Notes: generated by a model from the letters alone, not told the origin. A DNA stretch of 64,000 nt from Oscillospiraceae bacterium (GCA_031260665.1 JAISLD010000046.1:1-64000), one strand, 5' to 3'. Positions 1 through 8,403 are shown, counted from the first letter of the stretch. Numbers and translations: made by a program.

Positions 1-3
1 CGA

Positions 4-118
<115 letters not shown>

Positions 119-126
119 ATCTATTT

Positions 127-158
127 ACACACGCACGTTTATTCGTGCGTGTGTTTTT
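127..158 (+). terminator. Intrinsic terminator of the rRNA operon
   Basis: An 11-bp perfect stem (ACACACGCACG / CGTGCGTGTGT) with a short loop is followed by a T run, 9 nt after the 5S 3' end. Confidence 0.9.
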
Positions 159-179
159 GAAGAAAATTCAGCAAAAGAC

Positions 180-208
180 TTGACAGGTGTTTGCAGGTGT
201 GGTATACT
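180..208 (+). promoter_or_regulatory. Sigma-A promoter
   Basis: TTGACA at 180-185 and TATACT at 203-208 are separated by 17 bp. The start should fall near 215, about 45 nt upstream of the ATG at 259. Confidence 0.85.
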
Positions 209-258
209 GTACTAAGTGTCTGCATAAAATGTTGAACACAAAGCGCAGGGGTATTGAT

Positions 259-489
259 ATGGCAATTGATTTGAAAGAACTGCAGAAGGACAACGAGGCA
301 AGACGCAACGCCGCACTCGCTGCCGCTGAGAAAGGCTCTTTGAAAGATGTGTTGCCTGCCAAAATGGTAGACACCAATCACGCTGAGCGTTTGTCTAAAG
401 AAGATTTGAAGAAAGAAACTGAAGAATTTGAAGAATTTGTCGCTAACAGTCCGTTTTCGAAAGCGTTGAAAAGCGCGTTGACTCGCTAA
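259..489 (+). CDS. Small hypothetical protein, charged and helical
   Basis: This 76-residue protein is not one I recognise. The frame is open upstream, but the ATG at 259 is preferred: it follows a purine-rich AGGGG Shine-Dalgarno and lies downstream of a near-consensus promoter whose start point is about 215, which excludes the earlier ATG at 187. The protein is rich in Lys, Glu and Ala, has no Cys or membrane segment, and should be largely alpha-helical and cytosolic. It ends ten bases before the next gene, so the two are probably co-transcribed. Function is unknown. Confidence 0.7.
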   Translation: MAIDLKELQKDNEARRNAALAAAEKGSLKDVLPAKMVDTNHAERLSKEDLKKETEEFEEFVANSPFSKALKSALTR

Positions 490-498
490 TGGAAGTTA

Positions 499-1101
499 AT
501 GGTAATTGAGATGATAATCGAAAAAGAATATAAATATGAACTTGAACAATTTGGCAAAGGTTTAGATGGCAAACCTAATTTGGAAAGCGGCTTAAACAGA
601 TTTTACGATTTGAGGAATGAAATCCTCGGGAGAATAGTTTCTTATTGTACTTCAGTTAAAATTGAAAAGTATGTTCATGTCAATGCTGACCTTCTTGACG
701 AAACGGTGTTGTCGTATATAAGTGATATTGTACGATACAAAGAGGGCAACGGCATTCAGTGGGCGGACCCGATTAACCGCGCGTCATTTTTGTCTAATTG
801 GATTGTTAGAGTCAAACCAATTGAATGGAACGAACTTCCAAAAAATCTTGATGGCGGCGATAGAACTACTATAAAGCAAAATCTTTTTATAAACGAGTAT
901 TTTTCGCTTGCACTCGCTATTTTTTACATAAACAAATTGCCTGGTGTGGCAACAACTATTCAAAGAATGTCCAGTTCCAATGCCCTTGAAGAGTTTACTT
1001 TGAATTGGATATATTATTTTAAGTATCGCGACTACTCTGCGCGTTCCATAAGAATGGCACTTGTTTCATTTGCGGAAGCAGCAGGCGCAAATGTGAGTTG
1101 A
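499..1101 (+). CDS. Hypothetical protein, AT-rich gene
   Basis: A 200-residue soluble protein rich in aromatic residues (many Tyr, Phe, Trp), with no signal peptide, transmembrane segment or motif I recognise. The start may be the ATG at 499 or the one at 511 (MIIEKEY); neither has an ideally spaced Shine-Dalgarno. It follows the 76-residue gene by ten bases in the same transcription unit and ends 14 bases before tRNA-Asn. Its base composition is visibly more AT-rich than the rest of the window, and its codon choice (ATA, TTA, AAT) differs from neighbours. Together with its place between 5S rRNA and a tRNA gene, this suggests recent acquisition. Confidence 0.75.
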   Translation: MVIEMIIEKEYKYELEQFGKGLDGKPNLESGLNRFYDLRNEILGRIVSYCTSVKIEKYVHVNADLLDETVLSYISDIVRYKEGNGIQWADPINRASFLSNWIVRVKPIEWNELPKNLDGGDRTTIKQNLFINEYFSLALAIFYINKLPGVATTIQRMSSSNALEEFTLNWIYYFKYRDYSARSIRMALVSFAEAAGANVS

Positions 1102-1115
1102 TTGCGCCGTGTTAT

Positions 1116-1191
1116 TCCTCCTTAGCTCAGTCGGTAGAGCATTCGGCTGTTAACCGAAGGGTCGTTGGTTCGAGTCCAACAGGGGGAGCCA
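1116..1191 (+). tRNA. tRNA-Asn (GTT)
   Basis: A complete cloverleaf of 76 nt. The 7-bp acceptor stem pairs TCCTCCT with AGGGGGA (one G-T pair). The D arm is TAGCTCAGTCGGTAGAGC, the anticodon stem TTCGG/CCGAA holds loop CTGTTAA with anticodon GTT, and the T arm contains GGTTCGAGTCC. The 3' CCA is encoded. Confidence 0.97.
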
Positions 1192-1194
1192 ATA

Positions 1195-1226
1195 AAAACA
1201 ACATCTTATGATAAGATGTTGTTTTG
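1195..1226 (+). terminator. Intrinsic terminator after tRNA-Asn
   Basis: A long perfect stem (AACAACATCTTAT / ATAAGATGTTGTT) is followed by TTTTG immediately after the tRNA. Confidence 0.85.
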
Positions 1227-1295
1227 TTATACCTATATGCCAACAACCGGATTGAGTCCAATTGTTGACATTGATGTTCTATATACAGGTAACTT

Positions 1296-1622
1296 ATGTG
1301 GATTCCGTTTGCTTTGATTGAAGCCGTGGCTGTCTTGGTGTTCTTCAACAAAAAAAGCGACTTCCTCGCGGGAGTGAAGTCGCTGTCGCCCAAAGAGAAA
1401 GCCGCTTATGACACCGCAAAACTGCGGAACACCACCGCCGCGGTCATTGCGCTGACGGGGCTGTTTGTTCTCACGGGGGTCTACTTCGCGGAGAAAAACC
1501 TCATCGTCACGCTTTTGTTTGCGGCACTCTGCGTGGCTTTGCTTGTTGTGTTTGCTTCGCAAATCGGCACGAACAAGTGGTTCAAGAAAGAGAAAACGCA
1601 CAAAAAGAAACACAAGCGGTGA
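1296..1622 (+). CDS. Small membrane protein, DUF3784-like
   Basis: A 108-residue integral membrane protein with three hydrophobic segments: about residues 2-17, 46-65 and 69-88. Between the first and second lies FLAGVKSLSPKEKAAYD, which resembles the conserved 'FLIAGYNTMS.EEK..YD' region of DUF3784 proteins of Firmicutes. The C-terminus is a highly basic Lys/His tail, expected to be cytoplasmic. The Shine-Dalgarno is weak (CAGGTAACTT before the ATG). It converges on the ABC-F gene with only three bases between the stop codons. Function of the family is not established. Confidence 0.7.
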   Translation: MWIPFALIEAVAVLVFFNKKSDFLAGVKSLSPKEKAAYDTAKLRNTTAAVIALTGLFVLTGVYFAEKNLIVTLLFAALCVALLVVFASQIGTNKWFKKEKTHKKKHKR

Positions 1623-1625
1623 CGC

Positions 1626-3032
1626 TCACGGCTTCTCAACTAAATACTTCTTGTTCGCCGCTTGCTCACCAAACGCACGGTCGTGTTCAATCAACAGCAT
1701 TGTCGGGGTAAACTTCACAATCACATCGGCGAGTTGCTGACGCGAGAAGATGTCGATGAAATTCAGCGGCTCGTCCCATACATAAAGGTGCGCGTTCTCC
1801 GACAGACTTTTCGCGAGAAGCACCTTTTTCTTTTGTCCCTCGCTGAATGTCGCGATATCGTTTTGCAGAAGTTCACGGGGGAAATCAAGCTGACGCAGGT
1901 TGGTGAGAAAAAGCGTGAGGTCAACGCTTGAATGACGAGCAAAGTCTTTCAGCGAACCCGACATACCGTCGGTGTGTTGCGGCACATACGAGATAACAAG
2001 GTTTGTATGTTCGGCAATAACCTGCTTAATCAGCGTCGTTTTGCCCGAACCATTCGCTCCCTCAATCAGCACCCTGTCGCCGCCGTTTACCTCAAGACTG
2101 CCAAGCCGAAGCAAAACCTTTTGCGGTGAAGCAAGCGGTCTGATGATAAGGTCGTCGGCTCTCTCAACGTCTTTCAGCAGGGTCGACTTCTGCTCCGCCG
2201 CCGCTGTTTGCCGCTGTTCAAGCGACTTGGCTCGCTTCATCATCTTCGCCGACTTATGCCCCACATATCCGCTGTCAATAGAGTTGCCGCTTGACGGCTT
2301 GATGTGCTTTGACTTTTCAACTTGGTCGCTCCACTCGGCGGTGCGCTTTGCCGCCGCCGACAACCGCTTGATGTCTTTCTTCAGCTTCGCGTTCTCGTTT
2401 TGCTCAAACTCATCGCGCATTTGTTTATTTGTGAACCACGCCGAGAAGTTTCCGCTTTGCAGTTCTATCCCCGTCTTGTTGAGGGCAAGCGTGTGGTCGG
2501 TGGCGCGGTCAAGGAAGTCGCGGTCGTGGCTGATGAGAATATAGCCGCTTTTGCCACGCAGGTATTCAGAGATTTGCTCTTTCGCGAACGCGTCGAGGTG
2601 GTTGGTCGGCTCATCGAGTAAAAGAAAGTTGTTTTCTTTGAGGAACAACGCGGCAAGCAGGACTTTCGTTTGTTCACCACCCGACAGTGTGTCAAGCGGT
2701 CGGTCAAGCACACCGAGGTTGGCCGCGAGGAGGTTAAGCTCTCGTTCAATCCGCCAATCTTCAGCATTGGATATCCGCTGAATGATGTCCGCGGTGTTTG
2801 CCGACTTGCTCTCCACGTCAAACGGAAACCTCTCGAATGTAACCGCCGAGATAATCTTCCCCGTAAAGCGAAGTTCACCGCAGAGCAGCTTGAAGAACGT
2901 CGTTTTGCCCCTGCCGTTTCTCCCGACAAAGCCGAGTCGCCACGATGTGTCGATATCAAGCGACAGGTCGTGAAACAGGTCGTCGCCCCCGTCGTAACTG
3001 AATGTGAGATTCTTTATGCTTATTGTTGACAT
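1626..3032 (-). CDS. ABC-F ATPase, Lsa-like ribosomal protection family
   Basis: A 468-residue protein of two ABC ATPase domains without membrane segments. Domain 1 has Walker A GRNGRGKTT near residue 38, signature LSGGEQTK and Walker B FLLLDEPTNH. A Lys-rich linker contains GHKSAKMMKRAK. Domain 2 has Walker A GANGSGKTT, a degenerate signature FSEGQKKK and Walker B VWDEPLNFID. The start (FTYD-like GRNGRGKTT), the linker and the WDEPLNFID motif resemble Lsa/Vga/CplR-type ABC-F proteins, which bind the ribosomal E site and dislodge lincosamides, streptogramin A and pleuromutilins. A housekeeping role or a different drug range is possible. The ATG is preceded by GAGG at good spacing. No leader-peptide attenuator was recognised upstream. 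Confidence 0.85.
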   Translation of the reverse strand: MSTISIKNLTFSYDGGDDLFHDLSLDIDTSWRLGFVGRNGRGKTTFFKLLCGELRFTGKIISAVTFERFPFDVESKSANTADIIQRISNAEDWRIERELNLLAANLGVLDRPLDTLSGGEQTKVLLAALFLKENNFLLLDEPTNHLDAFAKEQISEYLRGKSGYILISHDRDFLDRATDHTLALNKTGIELQSGNFSAWFTNKQMRDEFEQNENAKLKKDIKRLSAAAKRTAEWSDQVEKSKHIKPSSGNSIDSGYVGHKSAKMMKRAKSLEQRQTAAAEQKSTLLKDVERADDLIIRPLASPQKVLLRLGSLEVNGGDRVLIEGANGSGKTTLIKQVIAEHTNLVISYVPQHTDGMSGSLKDFARHSSVDLTLFLTNLRQLDFPRELLQNDIATFSEGQKKKVLLAKSLSENAHLYVWDEPLNFIDIFSRQQLADVIVKFTPTMLLIEHDRAFGEQAANKKYLVEKP

Positions 3033-3055
3033 TGAGCCTCGTATAGTGTATGATT

Positions 3056-3171
3056 AAGTATAGCAGTTAAATCCGCGCTGTAGGCGCGGCAGCGGCAAGG
3101 GCTTTTCGGTCGCCCACCTCTGCCCCGAGGGGGATGACTTTCGAAAATATGCACTCGGTTGTTGACAGAAC
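3056..3171 (+). repeat. Hybrid dispersed repeat (family A end plus family B core)
   Basis: GTTAAATCCGCGCTGTAGGC (family A end) runs into GCGGCAAGGGCTTTTCGG, a Family B core and the B terminus GTTGTTGACA. It lies between the divergent ABC-F and TfoX-like genes. Confidence 0.7.
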
Positions 3172-3230
3172 AATCAGTGTTTACGAAAGAACATTATACA
3201 CTAAATGACATTTCGTGTCAAGGAGATGAT

Positions 3231-3575
3231 ATGGCGACAAGCCCTGCCTTTATGGAATACGCCGCCGACAGGATACGCTCCCTCGGCTTTGAAACCACGC
3301 GTTATCGCAAAATGTTCGGCGAATATATGCTTTATGTTGACGACAAGCCTGTCGTTATTATCTGTGACAACGTGGCAATGGTGAAAGTCCTGCCTGAGTT
3401 ATACGAGCCGTGTCATCGGCTTGACAAGCAGTCGCCGTATTCGGGAGCGAAAGAGCATTATGTTCTTGACCTCGACGATGCCGACAAGACACGCCGCATA
3501 ATAGATATCCTTGTTCGTGTGACGAAAGTGCCCGTCAAGAAACAAAAGCCAAGCAAAAAGCTCCCCCTCGAGTGA
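3231..3575 (+). CDS. TfoX N-terminal domain protein
   Basis: A 114-residue protein matching the stand-alone TfoX N-terminal domain family: it opens with MATSPAFMEYAADRI, followed by YRKMFGEYMLYVDDKPV, and has the C-terminal pattern typical of these small proteins. TfoX itself regulates competence in gamma-proteobacteria, but the single-domain Firmicutes proteins have no proven role. The ATG at 3231 is chosen because AAGGAGATGAT precedes it with ideal spacing; the frame is open further upstream. The C-terminal Lys-rich tail is encoded within the first half of a terminator hairpin shared with cysK. Confidence 0.8.
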   Translation: MATSPAFMEYAADRIRSLGFETTRYRKMFGEYMLYVDDKPVVIICDNVAMVKVLPELYEPCHRLDKQSPYSGAKEHYVLDLDDADKTRRIIDILVRVTKVPVKKQKPSKKLPLE

Positions 3576-3588
3576 GGGGGAGCTTTTG
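3556..3588. terminator. Bidirectional terminator between convergent genes
   Basis: AAAAGCTCCCCCTC / GAGGGGGAGCTTTT forms a perfect stem with A-run and T-run flanks. It overlaps the last codons and stop of the TfoX-like gene and serves cysK from the other side. Confidence 0.85.
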
Positions 3589-3598
3589 TGTGCGAGGG

Positions 3599-4537
3599 TT
3601 AAGAGTTGGTGCCGAACAAAGCGGTCGAGAGGTAACGCTCGCCTGTATCGGGAAGAACAACAACGATTGTTTTGCCCTCGTTTTCGGGGCGAAGCGCCAC
3701 GCTTGTCGCCGCAAAGAGCGCCGCACCCGAAGAAATGCCGACAAGAAGCCCCTCGTTCTTCGCTGAAGCGTTTGCCGCCGCGAATGCTTCTTCGGTGGCA
3801 ACCGTGATGATTTCGTCGTATATCTTGGTGTTAAGCACATCGGGCACGAAGCCTGCGCCTATACCTTGAATCTTGTGCGGTCCGGGCGTGCCTTTCGAGA
3901 GAACGGGGCTGTCGGTCGGTTCAACCGCGATAACCTTGATGTTCGGGTTCTTGCTCTTCAGGTATTCGCCCGCACCCGTAATCGTGCCGCCTGTGCCGAT
4001 ACCCGCGATGAGTATGTCGACCTTGCCGTCTGTGTCGTCCCAAATCTCAGGACCTGTGGTTGCTTTATGTACAGCGGGGTTTGCGGGGTTGACGAACTGA
4101 CCGAGGATAACCGCACCGGGTGTTGAGTCGGCAAGCTCTTGTGCCTTTGCGATTGCGCCTTTCATTCCCTTTGACCCTTCGGTGAGAACAAGCTCAGCGC
4201 CGTAAGCCTTGAGGAGATTGCGACGCTCAACGCTCATTGTTTCGGGCATTGTGAGAATAACCTTGTAGCCTTTTGCCCCCCCCGCGAACGCAAGCCCGAT
4301 ACCGGTGTTGCCCGATGTCGGCTCGATAATCGTTGCCCCGGGTTTCAGCTTGCCCGACTTCTCCGCGTCGTCAATCATTGCAACCGCGATACGGTCTTTC
4401 ACGCTGCCTGCCGGGTTGAACGACTCAAGTTTTGCAAGCAGAGTTGCTTTCAGTTCTTTTTGCGCGCTGTATCTCGACAGTTTCACCAAGGGTGTGCCGC
4501 CGACTAACTCGGTGAGTGATGAATAAACTTTTGCCAT
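3599..4537 (-). CDS. cysK: Cysteine synthase A (O-acetylserine sulfhydrylase)
   Basis: A PLP enzyme of 312 residues that makes L-cysteine from O-acetylserine and sulfide. Visible family features are the PLP-lysine K47 in NPAGSVKDR, the substrate loop [13 protein letters not shown], the phosphate-binding [12 protein letters not shown] loop, and the C-terminal [14 protein letters not shown] signature. Length and order match bacterial CysK. The ATG has AAGGGAGC upstream. It is a single-gene unit behind a near-consensus promoter, with an inverted repeat in the roughly 70-nt leader that may be an operator. CysM-type specificity cannot be excluded from motifs alone, but CysK is the better fit. Confidence 0.95.
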   Translation of the reverse strand: MAKVYSSLTELVGGTPLVKLSRYSAQKELKATLLAKLESFNPAGSVKDRIAVAMIDDAEKSGKLKPGATIIEPTSGNTGIGLAFAGGAKGYKVILTMPETMSVERRNLLKAYGAELVLTEGSKGMKGAIAKAQELADSTPGAVILGQFVNPANPAVHKATTGPEIWDDTDGKVDILIAGIGTGGTITGAGEYLKSKNPNIKVIAVEPTDSPVLSKGTPGPHKIQGIGAGFVPDVLNTKIYDEIITVATEEAFAAANASAKNEGLLVGISSGAALFAATSVALRPENEGKTIVVVLPDTGERYLSTALFGTNS

Positions 4538-4564
4538 TGTTTGCTCCCTTCAAGCAGAGGATAT

Positions 4565-4590
4565 AATCTTTAAGGAATATATCCTATAAA
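4565..4590 (-). promoter_or_regulatory. Possible operator in the cysK leader
   Basis: On the coding strand AGGATATATTCCT is a near palindrome, and TATATCCT follows about nine bases later, giving AGGATATA...TATATCCT. It sits between the promoter and the start codon. A sulfur-responsive Rrf2-type repressor such as CymR is a guess. Confidence 0.35.
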
Positions 4591-4612
4591 ATATATATGA
4601 GATAGTGTATAT

Positions 4613-4641
4613 ATTATATCACGTTTTTATCGTTTTGTCAA
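4613..4641 (-). promoter_or_regulatory. Sigma-A promoter of cysK
   Basis: On the minus strand TTGACA (4636-4641) and TATAAT (4613-4618) have a 17-bp spacer. Both hexamers are perfect. Confidence 0.9.
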
Positions 4642-4678
4642 TAGGGAATAACTTTTTATTTTTATAATTGACGAGTAA

Positions 4679-4802
4679 TGTCAACTAATGAAGCAATTCT
4701 CTTTGCGGGGATTCCGGTCCTGCGGGGTGGCAATGGCTTTCCGGTCGCCCGCCTGTGCCACGAGGGGTATGACCTTCGGGATATACGCCTAAGTTGTTGA
4801 CG
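4679..4802 (+). repeat. Dispersed repeat, family B
   Basis: Runs from TGTCAACTAATGAAGC through CCGGTCGCCCGCCTGTGCC and GGGTATGACCTTCGG to ATATACGCCTAAGTTGTTGA. It fills the gap between cysK and recD2. Confidence 0.8.
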
Positions 4803-4820
4803 AGAACATAGCGGTTTCTG

Positions 4821-7040
4821 TCAGTCCGACAAACTCTTAAGCAGCAGTTGCCGCAAACTTGAGTATCTGTTGATTTTTAGGTTGCGTTCAACCATAACCG
4901 CTACTGTTTCTTGTTTCCCGATAAGTATAAGCCGTTTTTTTGCGCGCGTCACTCCCGTGTAGAGCAGGTTGCGGTAAAGCAAACGAGGCGCTATGTCGGT
5001 CAGCGGAATGACGACGGTGTCGTATTCGCTGCCTTGCGTTTTATGAATCGTCACCGCGTAAGCGAGGTCGACTTCGCCGAGTTGCGACGTTTGAAACCTT
5101 GCGGCTCTGCCGTCAAAGTTTATCATCACTTGCCCGTCACGCCGCTTTATCTCGGTTATTACGCCGATATCCCCGTTGAATATCCCCGTGCCTTTTTCTC
5201 CCGCTCGCACCCACTCGATGTTGTAGTCGTTTCGCACCTGCATCACCTTGTCGCCCTCGCGAAACACTCTGTCGAAGAACTTTGCTTCGGCTTTGTGCCC
5301 GTCCGCGGGGTTCAGTGCTTCTTGCAAGAGCATATTCAGTCGCGCCGTACCTGTGGGTCCAATCTTTGTGGGGCAGACCACCTGTATGTCGTCAAACGGC
5401 GATATGCCATAAGCTTTCGGCAGTCGCGCACTCACGAGATTCAAGGCGGTGGAGGCGGTTTCTTCGTCTGTGGTTGTCCGCATAAAGAAGAAGTCTTTGT
5501 CACGCACATTCAAATCGGGCAATTCGCCGCGAATAATCTTGTGCGCGTTTGTGATGATGAGGCTCTCCGCCGCTTGACGGAAAATCTCTTTCAGTTCAAC
5601 AAACGGGACGACTCCCGACCGCGACAAATCACGAAGCACGTTGCCCGCGCCTACCGACGGCAACTGGTTCGAGTCGCCGACGAGTATCAGCTTGCAGCCT
5701 CGCGGCACTGCGCGAAGCAGTGAATCAAACAAGAGAACATCGACCATTGACATCTCGTCTATTATTACCGCGCCACACCGCAGAGGGTTGTCCTCGTTGC
5801 GGCGAAAGGTCATAGGCGAGCGGTCGTCAGCTACTTCAACCTCAAGCAAGCGGTGAATAGTCTTTGCGGGGCAAGTCGTCAGCTCGCTTATTCGCTGGGC
5901 GGCGCGCCCTGTCGGAGCGGCAAGGCAAACCGTTATCTTTCGTGCCTTGCAGATATCAATGACGGCATTGAGTGCTGTGGTTTTGCCTGTGCCAGGCCCG
6001 CCTGTCAAGATAAACAAGTTGTGCGAGAAGCATTTACGTATCGCTTCCTTTTGAAGCTCCGCGTACTTTATTCCCGCTGTCCACTCCGCCGCGTCTATCT
6101 CGCGTTCTATCGACTCGGGTTCGGCATTGGTCGGTTCTTTCAGCATATCTGAAAGGCGTTTCGCGATATAAACCTCTGCTTCAAGGTATTCGGGCAGGTA
6201 TATCCGCCGCTTGTCCGAGTCGCCTTTGCCCACAGCGGCAAGCACAGAGTGTTCAACAGCACCGAGCAAACATTCTTCGGCGGCAGTCGGATTGATGTCA
6301 AACCGTGTCGTCACGATATCGCGCAGGTCTTTTTCGGGCAAACAGGTGTGACCGCCGTCAAGGTTTTCGGTCAGCACCGCAGTCAGCGCCGCCAAGACAC
6401 GTTGCTCACCGTTTTGGTTTTCACCCAGCTCCGCCGCCAAATTGTCCGCCGCTTCAAACGGCACGCCGACGTCGCGGTCGCAGAGGATATACGGGTTTTC
6501 TTTCACCATTGCGGTCGCCGCCGCACCGTACATATTCCACAAAGCAAACGCCGCGTCGGCACTTATGCCGTATTCTTTGAGGAACTCCGTCAGCTTCTTG
6601 AAGGTCGTGACCTTTTGATACTCGGTCGCTATATGAACAGCGGACGACAGCTTCATTCCCGGCATTGTCGTCAGAGTTTCCGCGTTTTCAAGTGCCGCAA
6701 GGGTTTCTGTGCCGAAAAACTGAACGATGTTCACCGCGAGTTTCGGTGCCAACCCCTCAATGATACCCGAACTGAGATACTTAATCAATTCTTCTTCGGT
6801 TGCGGGCATTGTTCTTTCACAGGCGCGCGCCCGAAACTGAAGCCCGTACTTTGGGTGGTCCTCAAACCGCCCCGTCAGTGACAGCTTCTCACCGGGACGT
6901 ATGTCGCCTAAGTTTCCGTTAACGGATATCATCTCATCGTTTGCCGACAAGGTGAGGACTATGTATCCGTTTGCCGCGTTTTTATACAAAACGCTTTCCA
7001 CCGTGCCCGCAACGGTCAGTTGCTCGAAAGTTTCGTCCAT
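4821..7040 (-). CDS. recD2: RecD2-type 5'-3' DNA helicase
   Basis: A 739-residue SF1B helicase. An N-terminal OB-like region (residues about 8-90, including FEDHPKYGLQF) and a helix-hairpin-helix region are followed by motor domains with Walker A LTGGPGTGKTT near residue 350, Walker B VIIDEMSMVD, motif III GDSNQLPSVGAG, and the late motifs DLAYAVTIHKTQGSEYD and YTGVTRAKKRL. Length matches RecD2 rather than the RecBCD subunit RecD. RecD2 acts in genome maintenance without RecBC; here it also has no recB or recC neighbour. A 28-codon membrane-peptide frame overlaps its start and may be translationally coupled. Confidence 0.93.
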   Translation of the reverse strand: MDETFEQLTVAGTVESVLYKNAANGYIVLTLSANDEMISVNGNLGDIRPGEKLSLTGRFEDHPKYGLQFRARACERTMPATEEELIKYLSSGIIEGLAPKLAVNIVQFFGTETLAALENAETLTTMPGMKLSSAVHIATEYQKVTTFKKLTEFLKEYGISADAAFALWNMYGAAATAMVKENPYILCDRDVGVPFEAADNLAAELGENQNGEQRVLAALTAVLTENLDGGHTCLPEKDLRDIVTTRFDINPTAAEECLLGAVEHSVLAAVGKGDSDKRRIYLPEYLEAEVYIAKRLSDMLKEPTNAEPESIEREIDAAEWTAGIKYAELQKEAIRKCFSHNLFILTGGPGTGKTTALNAVIDICKARKITVCLAAPTGRAAQRISELTTCPAKTIHRLLEVEVADDRSPMTFRRNEDNPLRCGAVIIDEMSMVDVLLFDSLLRAVPRGCKLILVGDSNQLPSVGAGNVLRDLSRSGVVPFVELKEIFRQAAESLIITNAHKIIRGELPDLNVRDKDFFFMRTTTDEETASTALNLVSARLPKAYGISPFDDIQVVCPTKIGPTGTARLNMLLQEALNPADGHKAEAKFFDRVFREGDKVMQVRNDYNIEWVRAGEKGTGIFNGDIGVITEIKRRDGQVMINFDGRAARFQTSQLGEVDLAYAVTIHKTQGSEYDTVVIPLTDIAPRLLYRNLLYTGVTRAKKRLILIGKQETVAVMVERNLKINRYSSLRQLLLKSLSD

Positions 7041-7102
7041 AGCTCCACTATCAGGCTTGCCGCACCGTATACGGCAAAGAAAACGGACAGGAAAAAAGTC
7101 AT
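7016..7102 (-). CDS. Possible 28-residue membrane peptide overlapping the recD2 start
   Basis: The frame begins with ATG at 7102, preceded by GCGAGGTACGTT (good Shine-Dalgarno spacing), and encodes a peptide starting MTFFLSVFFAVYGAASLIVE and ending LSSN. It is one hydrophobic helix with a charged tail. It overlaps recD2 by 25 bases in another frame, an arrangement typical of translational coupling. Too short for statistical support from one sequence; it could be spurious. Confidence 0.4.
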   Translation of the reverse strand: MTFFLSVFFAVYGAASLIVELWTKLSSN

Positions 7103-7183
7103 AACGTACCTCGCGGCTTTTCTCCCATTATATTGCTTTGATTACAAAAGTGTTACGCTGTTGTGTGAATTAAAGTTGTTTTG

Positions 7184-7273
7184 ATATAGCCGGTTAAATC
7201 CGCGCCGTAGGCGCGGCAGTCGCTAAAAGCGACTGCAAAAACGCTTTAGCGTTTTTAATTTAACCTACTATAT
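7184..7273 (+). repeat. Dispersed repeat, family A (short form)
   Basis: Starts ATATAGCCGGTTAAAT and ends ATTTAACCTACTATA, an imperfect inverted pair. Inside are three perfect hairpins: GCGCC/GGCGC, AGTCGCT/AGCGACT and AAAACGCT/AGCGTTTT. A hairpin with GTTCTC and GAGAAC arms follows at about 7276-7305 before the prmA stop. Confidence 0.85.
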
Positions 7274-7320
7274 CTTGTTCTCGCTCCCCCGAAGGGAGAG
7301 AGAACAAAGCAACTTTTCAG

Positions 7321-8241
7321 TCAGTTTATTGCACCAACGCAGACCCAACCGTTGCAAGTGAACCTGTCGCTTGTTTCAAACCCGTTTGCGGCAAGCGCCG
7401 CCGCCACCTCATCGGCACGTTCTTCAATAATGCCCGACACAATCAAGACGCCGTGTTCAGCTAAAAACCCACGAAACAGCGGTGCCATTGCGATGATAAC
7501 ATCAGCGACAATGTTCGCCGTGATGATGTCGTAACCCGTGCCTATTTGTAGGCGCAACTCTTCCGATTGCGTAACATCGCCGACAAACGCGGTCACACGG
7601 TCGGCGAGTCCGTTGTCGGCAAGGTTTTCTTTCGCGGTACGGACGCTGTCCTCGCTGATGTCGCAGATAGTCGCCTCTTTTGCGCCAAGCCGAAGCGAAG
7701 CCAGCGCAAGTATTCCGCTGCCTGTGCCGAGGTCAAGGTGACGGCAGCCGTGCTTCACCACCGCTTCAAGGCGTTCAAGGCAAAGGCGCGTGGTTTCGTG
7801 CTGACCTGTGCCGAACGCGCCGCCGGGGTCAATCTCCAGCACGATTCGGTCGTCGGGGTTGTCGTATGATTCCCACTTTGGTTTCACCGTGAGCTTGTTT
7901 CCCACGTCAAACGGTTTGAAGTACGCTTTCCACGCGTTCTCCCAATCGCTTGAACGCACGGTTTCCGCTTTGTAGGGCAACTCGTGGAAGTCCCTGCCTA
8001 TCTTGAGGCAAAGCTCCGCGCCTTGCGTGTCCCCCGTGATGTAGACCGTCACCGAGTCGGGGCGGTCGCGAAGCGACGTGACGCTCTCGTCGAGATAATC
8101 CCACCTGCCGTATTTGTTCTGCGTGAAGTCGTCGAAATCAGCGGCGGAGTTTATCTCAGCACCCTGCAAGCCATAGTCGGTCAGGGTCGCCGCGAGGTCG
8201 TTGGGCTTGTCGGTGAACAATGTTAATTTTATGTAATCCAT
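7321..8241 (-). CDS. prmA: Ribosomal protein L11 methyltransferase
   Basis: A 306-residue SAM-dependent methyltransferase that trimethylates ribosomal protein L11. An N-terminal substrate-binding domain (about 1-90) precedes the Rossmann domain. It shows the diagnostic PGGAFGTGQHETTRLCL segment, motif I LDLGTGSGILAL, the ICDISEDSV acidic loop and ITANIVADV at the motif IV (N-P-P-like) position. Length is normal. It is flanked by repeats of family A (3') and family B (5'), and no dnaJ, grpE or RsmE-type gene is beside it, unlike the common Firmicutes arrangement. The start codon is ATG at 8241. Confidence 0.95.
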   Translation of the reverse strand: MDYIKLTLFTDKPNDLAATLTDYGLQGAEINSAADFDDFTQNKYGRWDYLDESVTSLRDRPDSVTVYITGDTQGAELCLKIGRDFHELPYKAETVRSSDWENAWKAYFKPFDVGNKLTVKPKWESYDNPDDRIVLEIDPGGAFGTGQHETTRLCLERLEAVVKHGCRHLDLGTGSGILALASLRLGAKEATICDISEDSVRTAKENLADNGLADRVTAFVGDVTQSEELRLQIGTGYDIITANIVADVIIAMAPLFRGFLAEHGVLIVSGIIEERADEVAAALAANGFETSDRFTCNGWVCVGAIN

Positions 8242-8277
8242 ATATTTCCTAATAATTACAGCAGGTTAATAAAGTGC

Positions 8278-8400
8278 TAACAACTTAACCGCGCATACTG
8301 AAAGTCATACCCCTCGGGGCACAGGCGGGCGACCGGAAAACCCTTTCCGCTCCCTCAGGAGTGAAATCTTTGTGGAATGAGTTATTTAAGCGGTTAATAT
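8278..8400 (-). repeat. Dispersed repeat, family B, inverted
   Basis: On the plus strand it reads TAACAACTTAACCG, then GTCATACCCCTCGGGGCACA, GGCGGGCGACCGGAAAACC, and ends near GAGTTATTTAAGCGGTTAA. Reversed orientation relative to the copy at 4679. Confidence 0.8.
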
Positions 8401-8403
8401 ACC

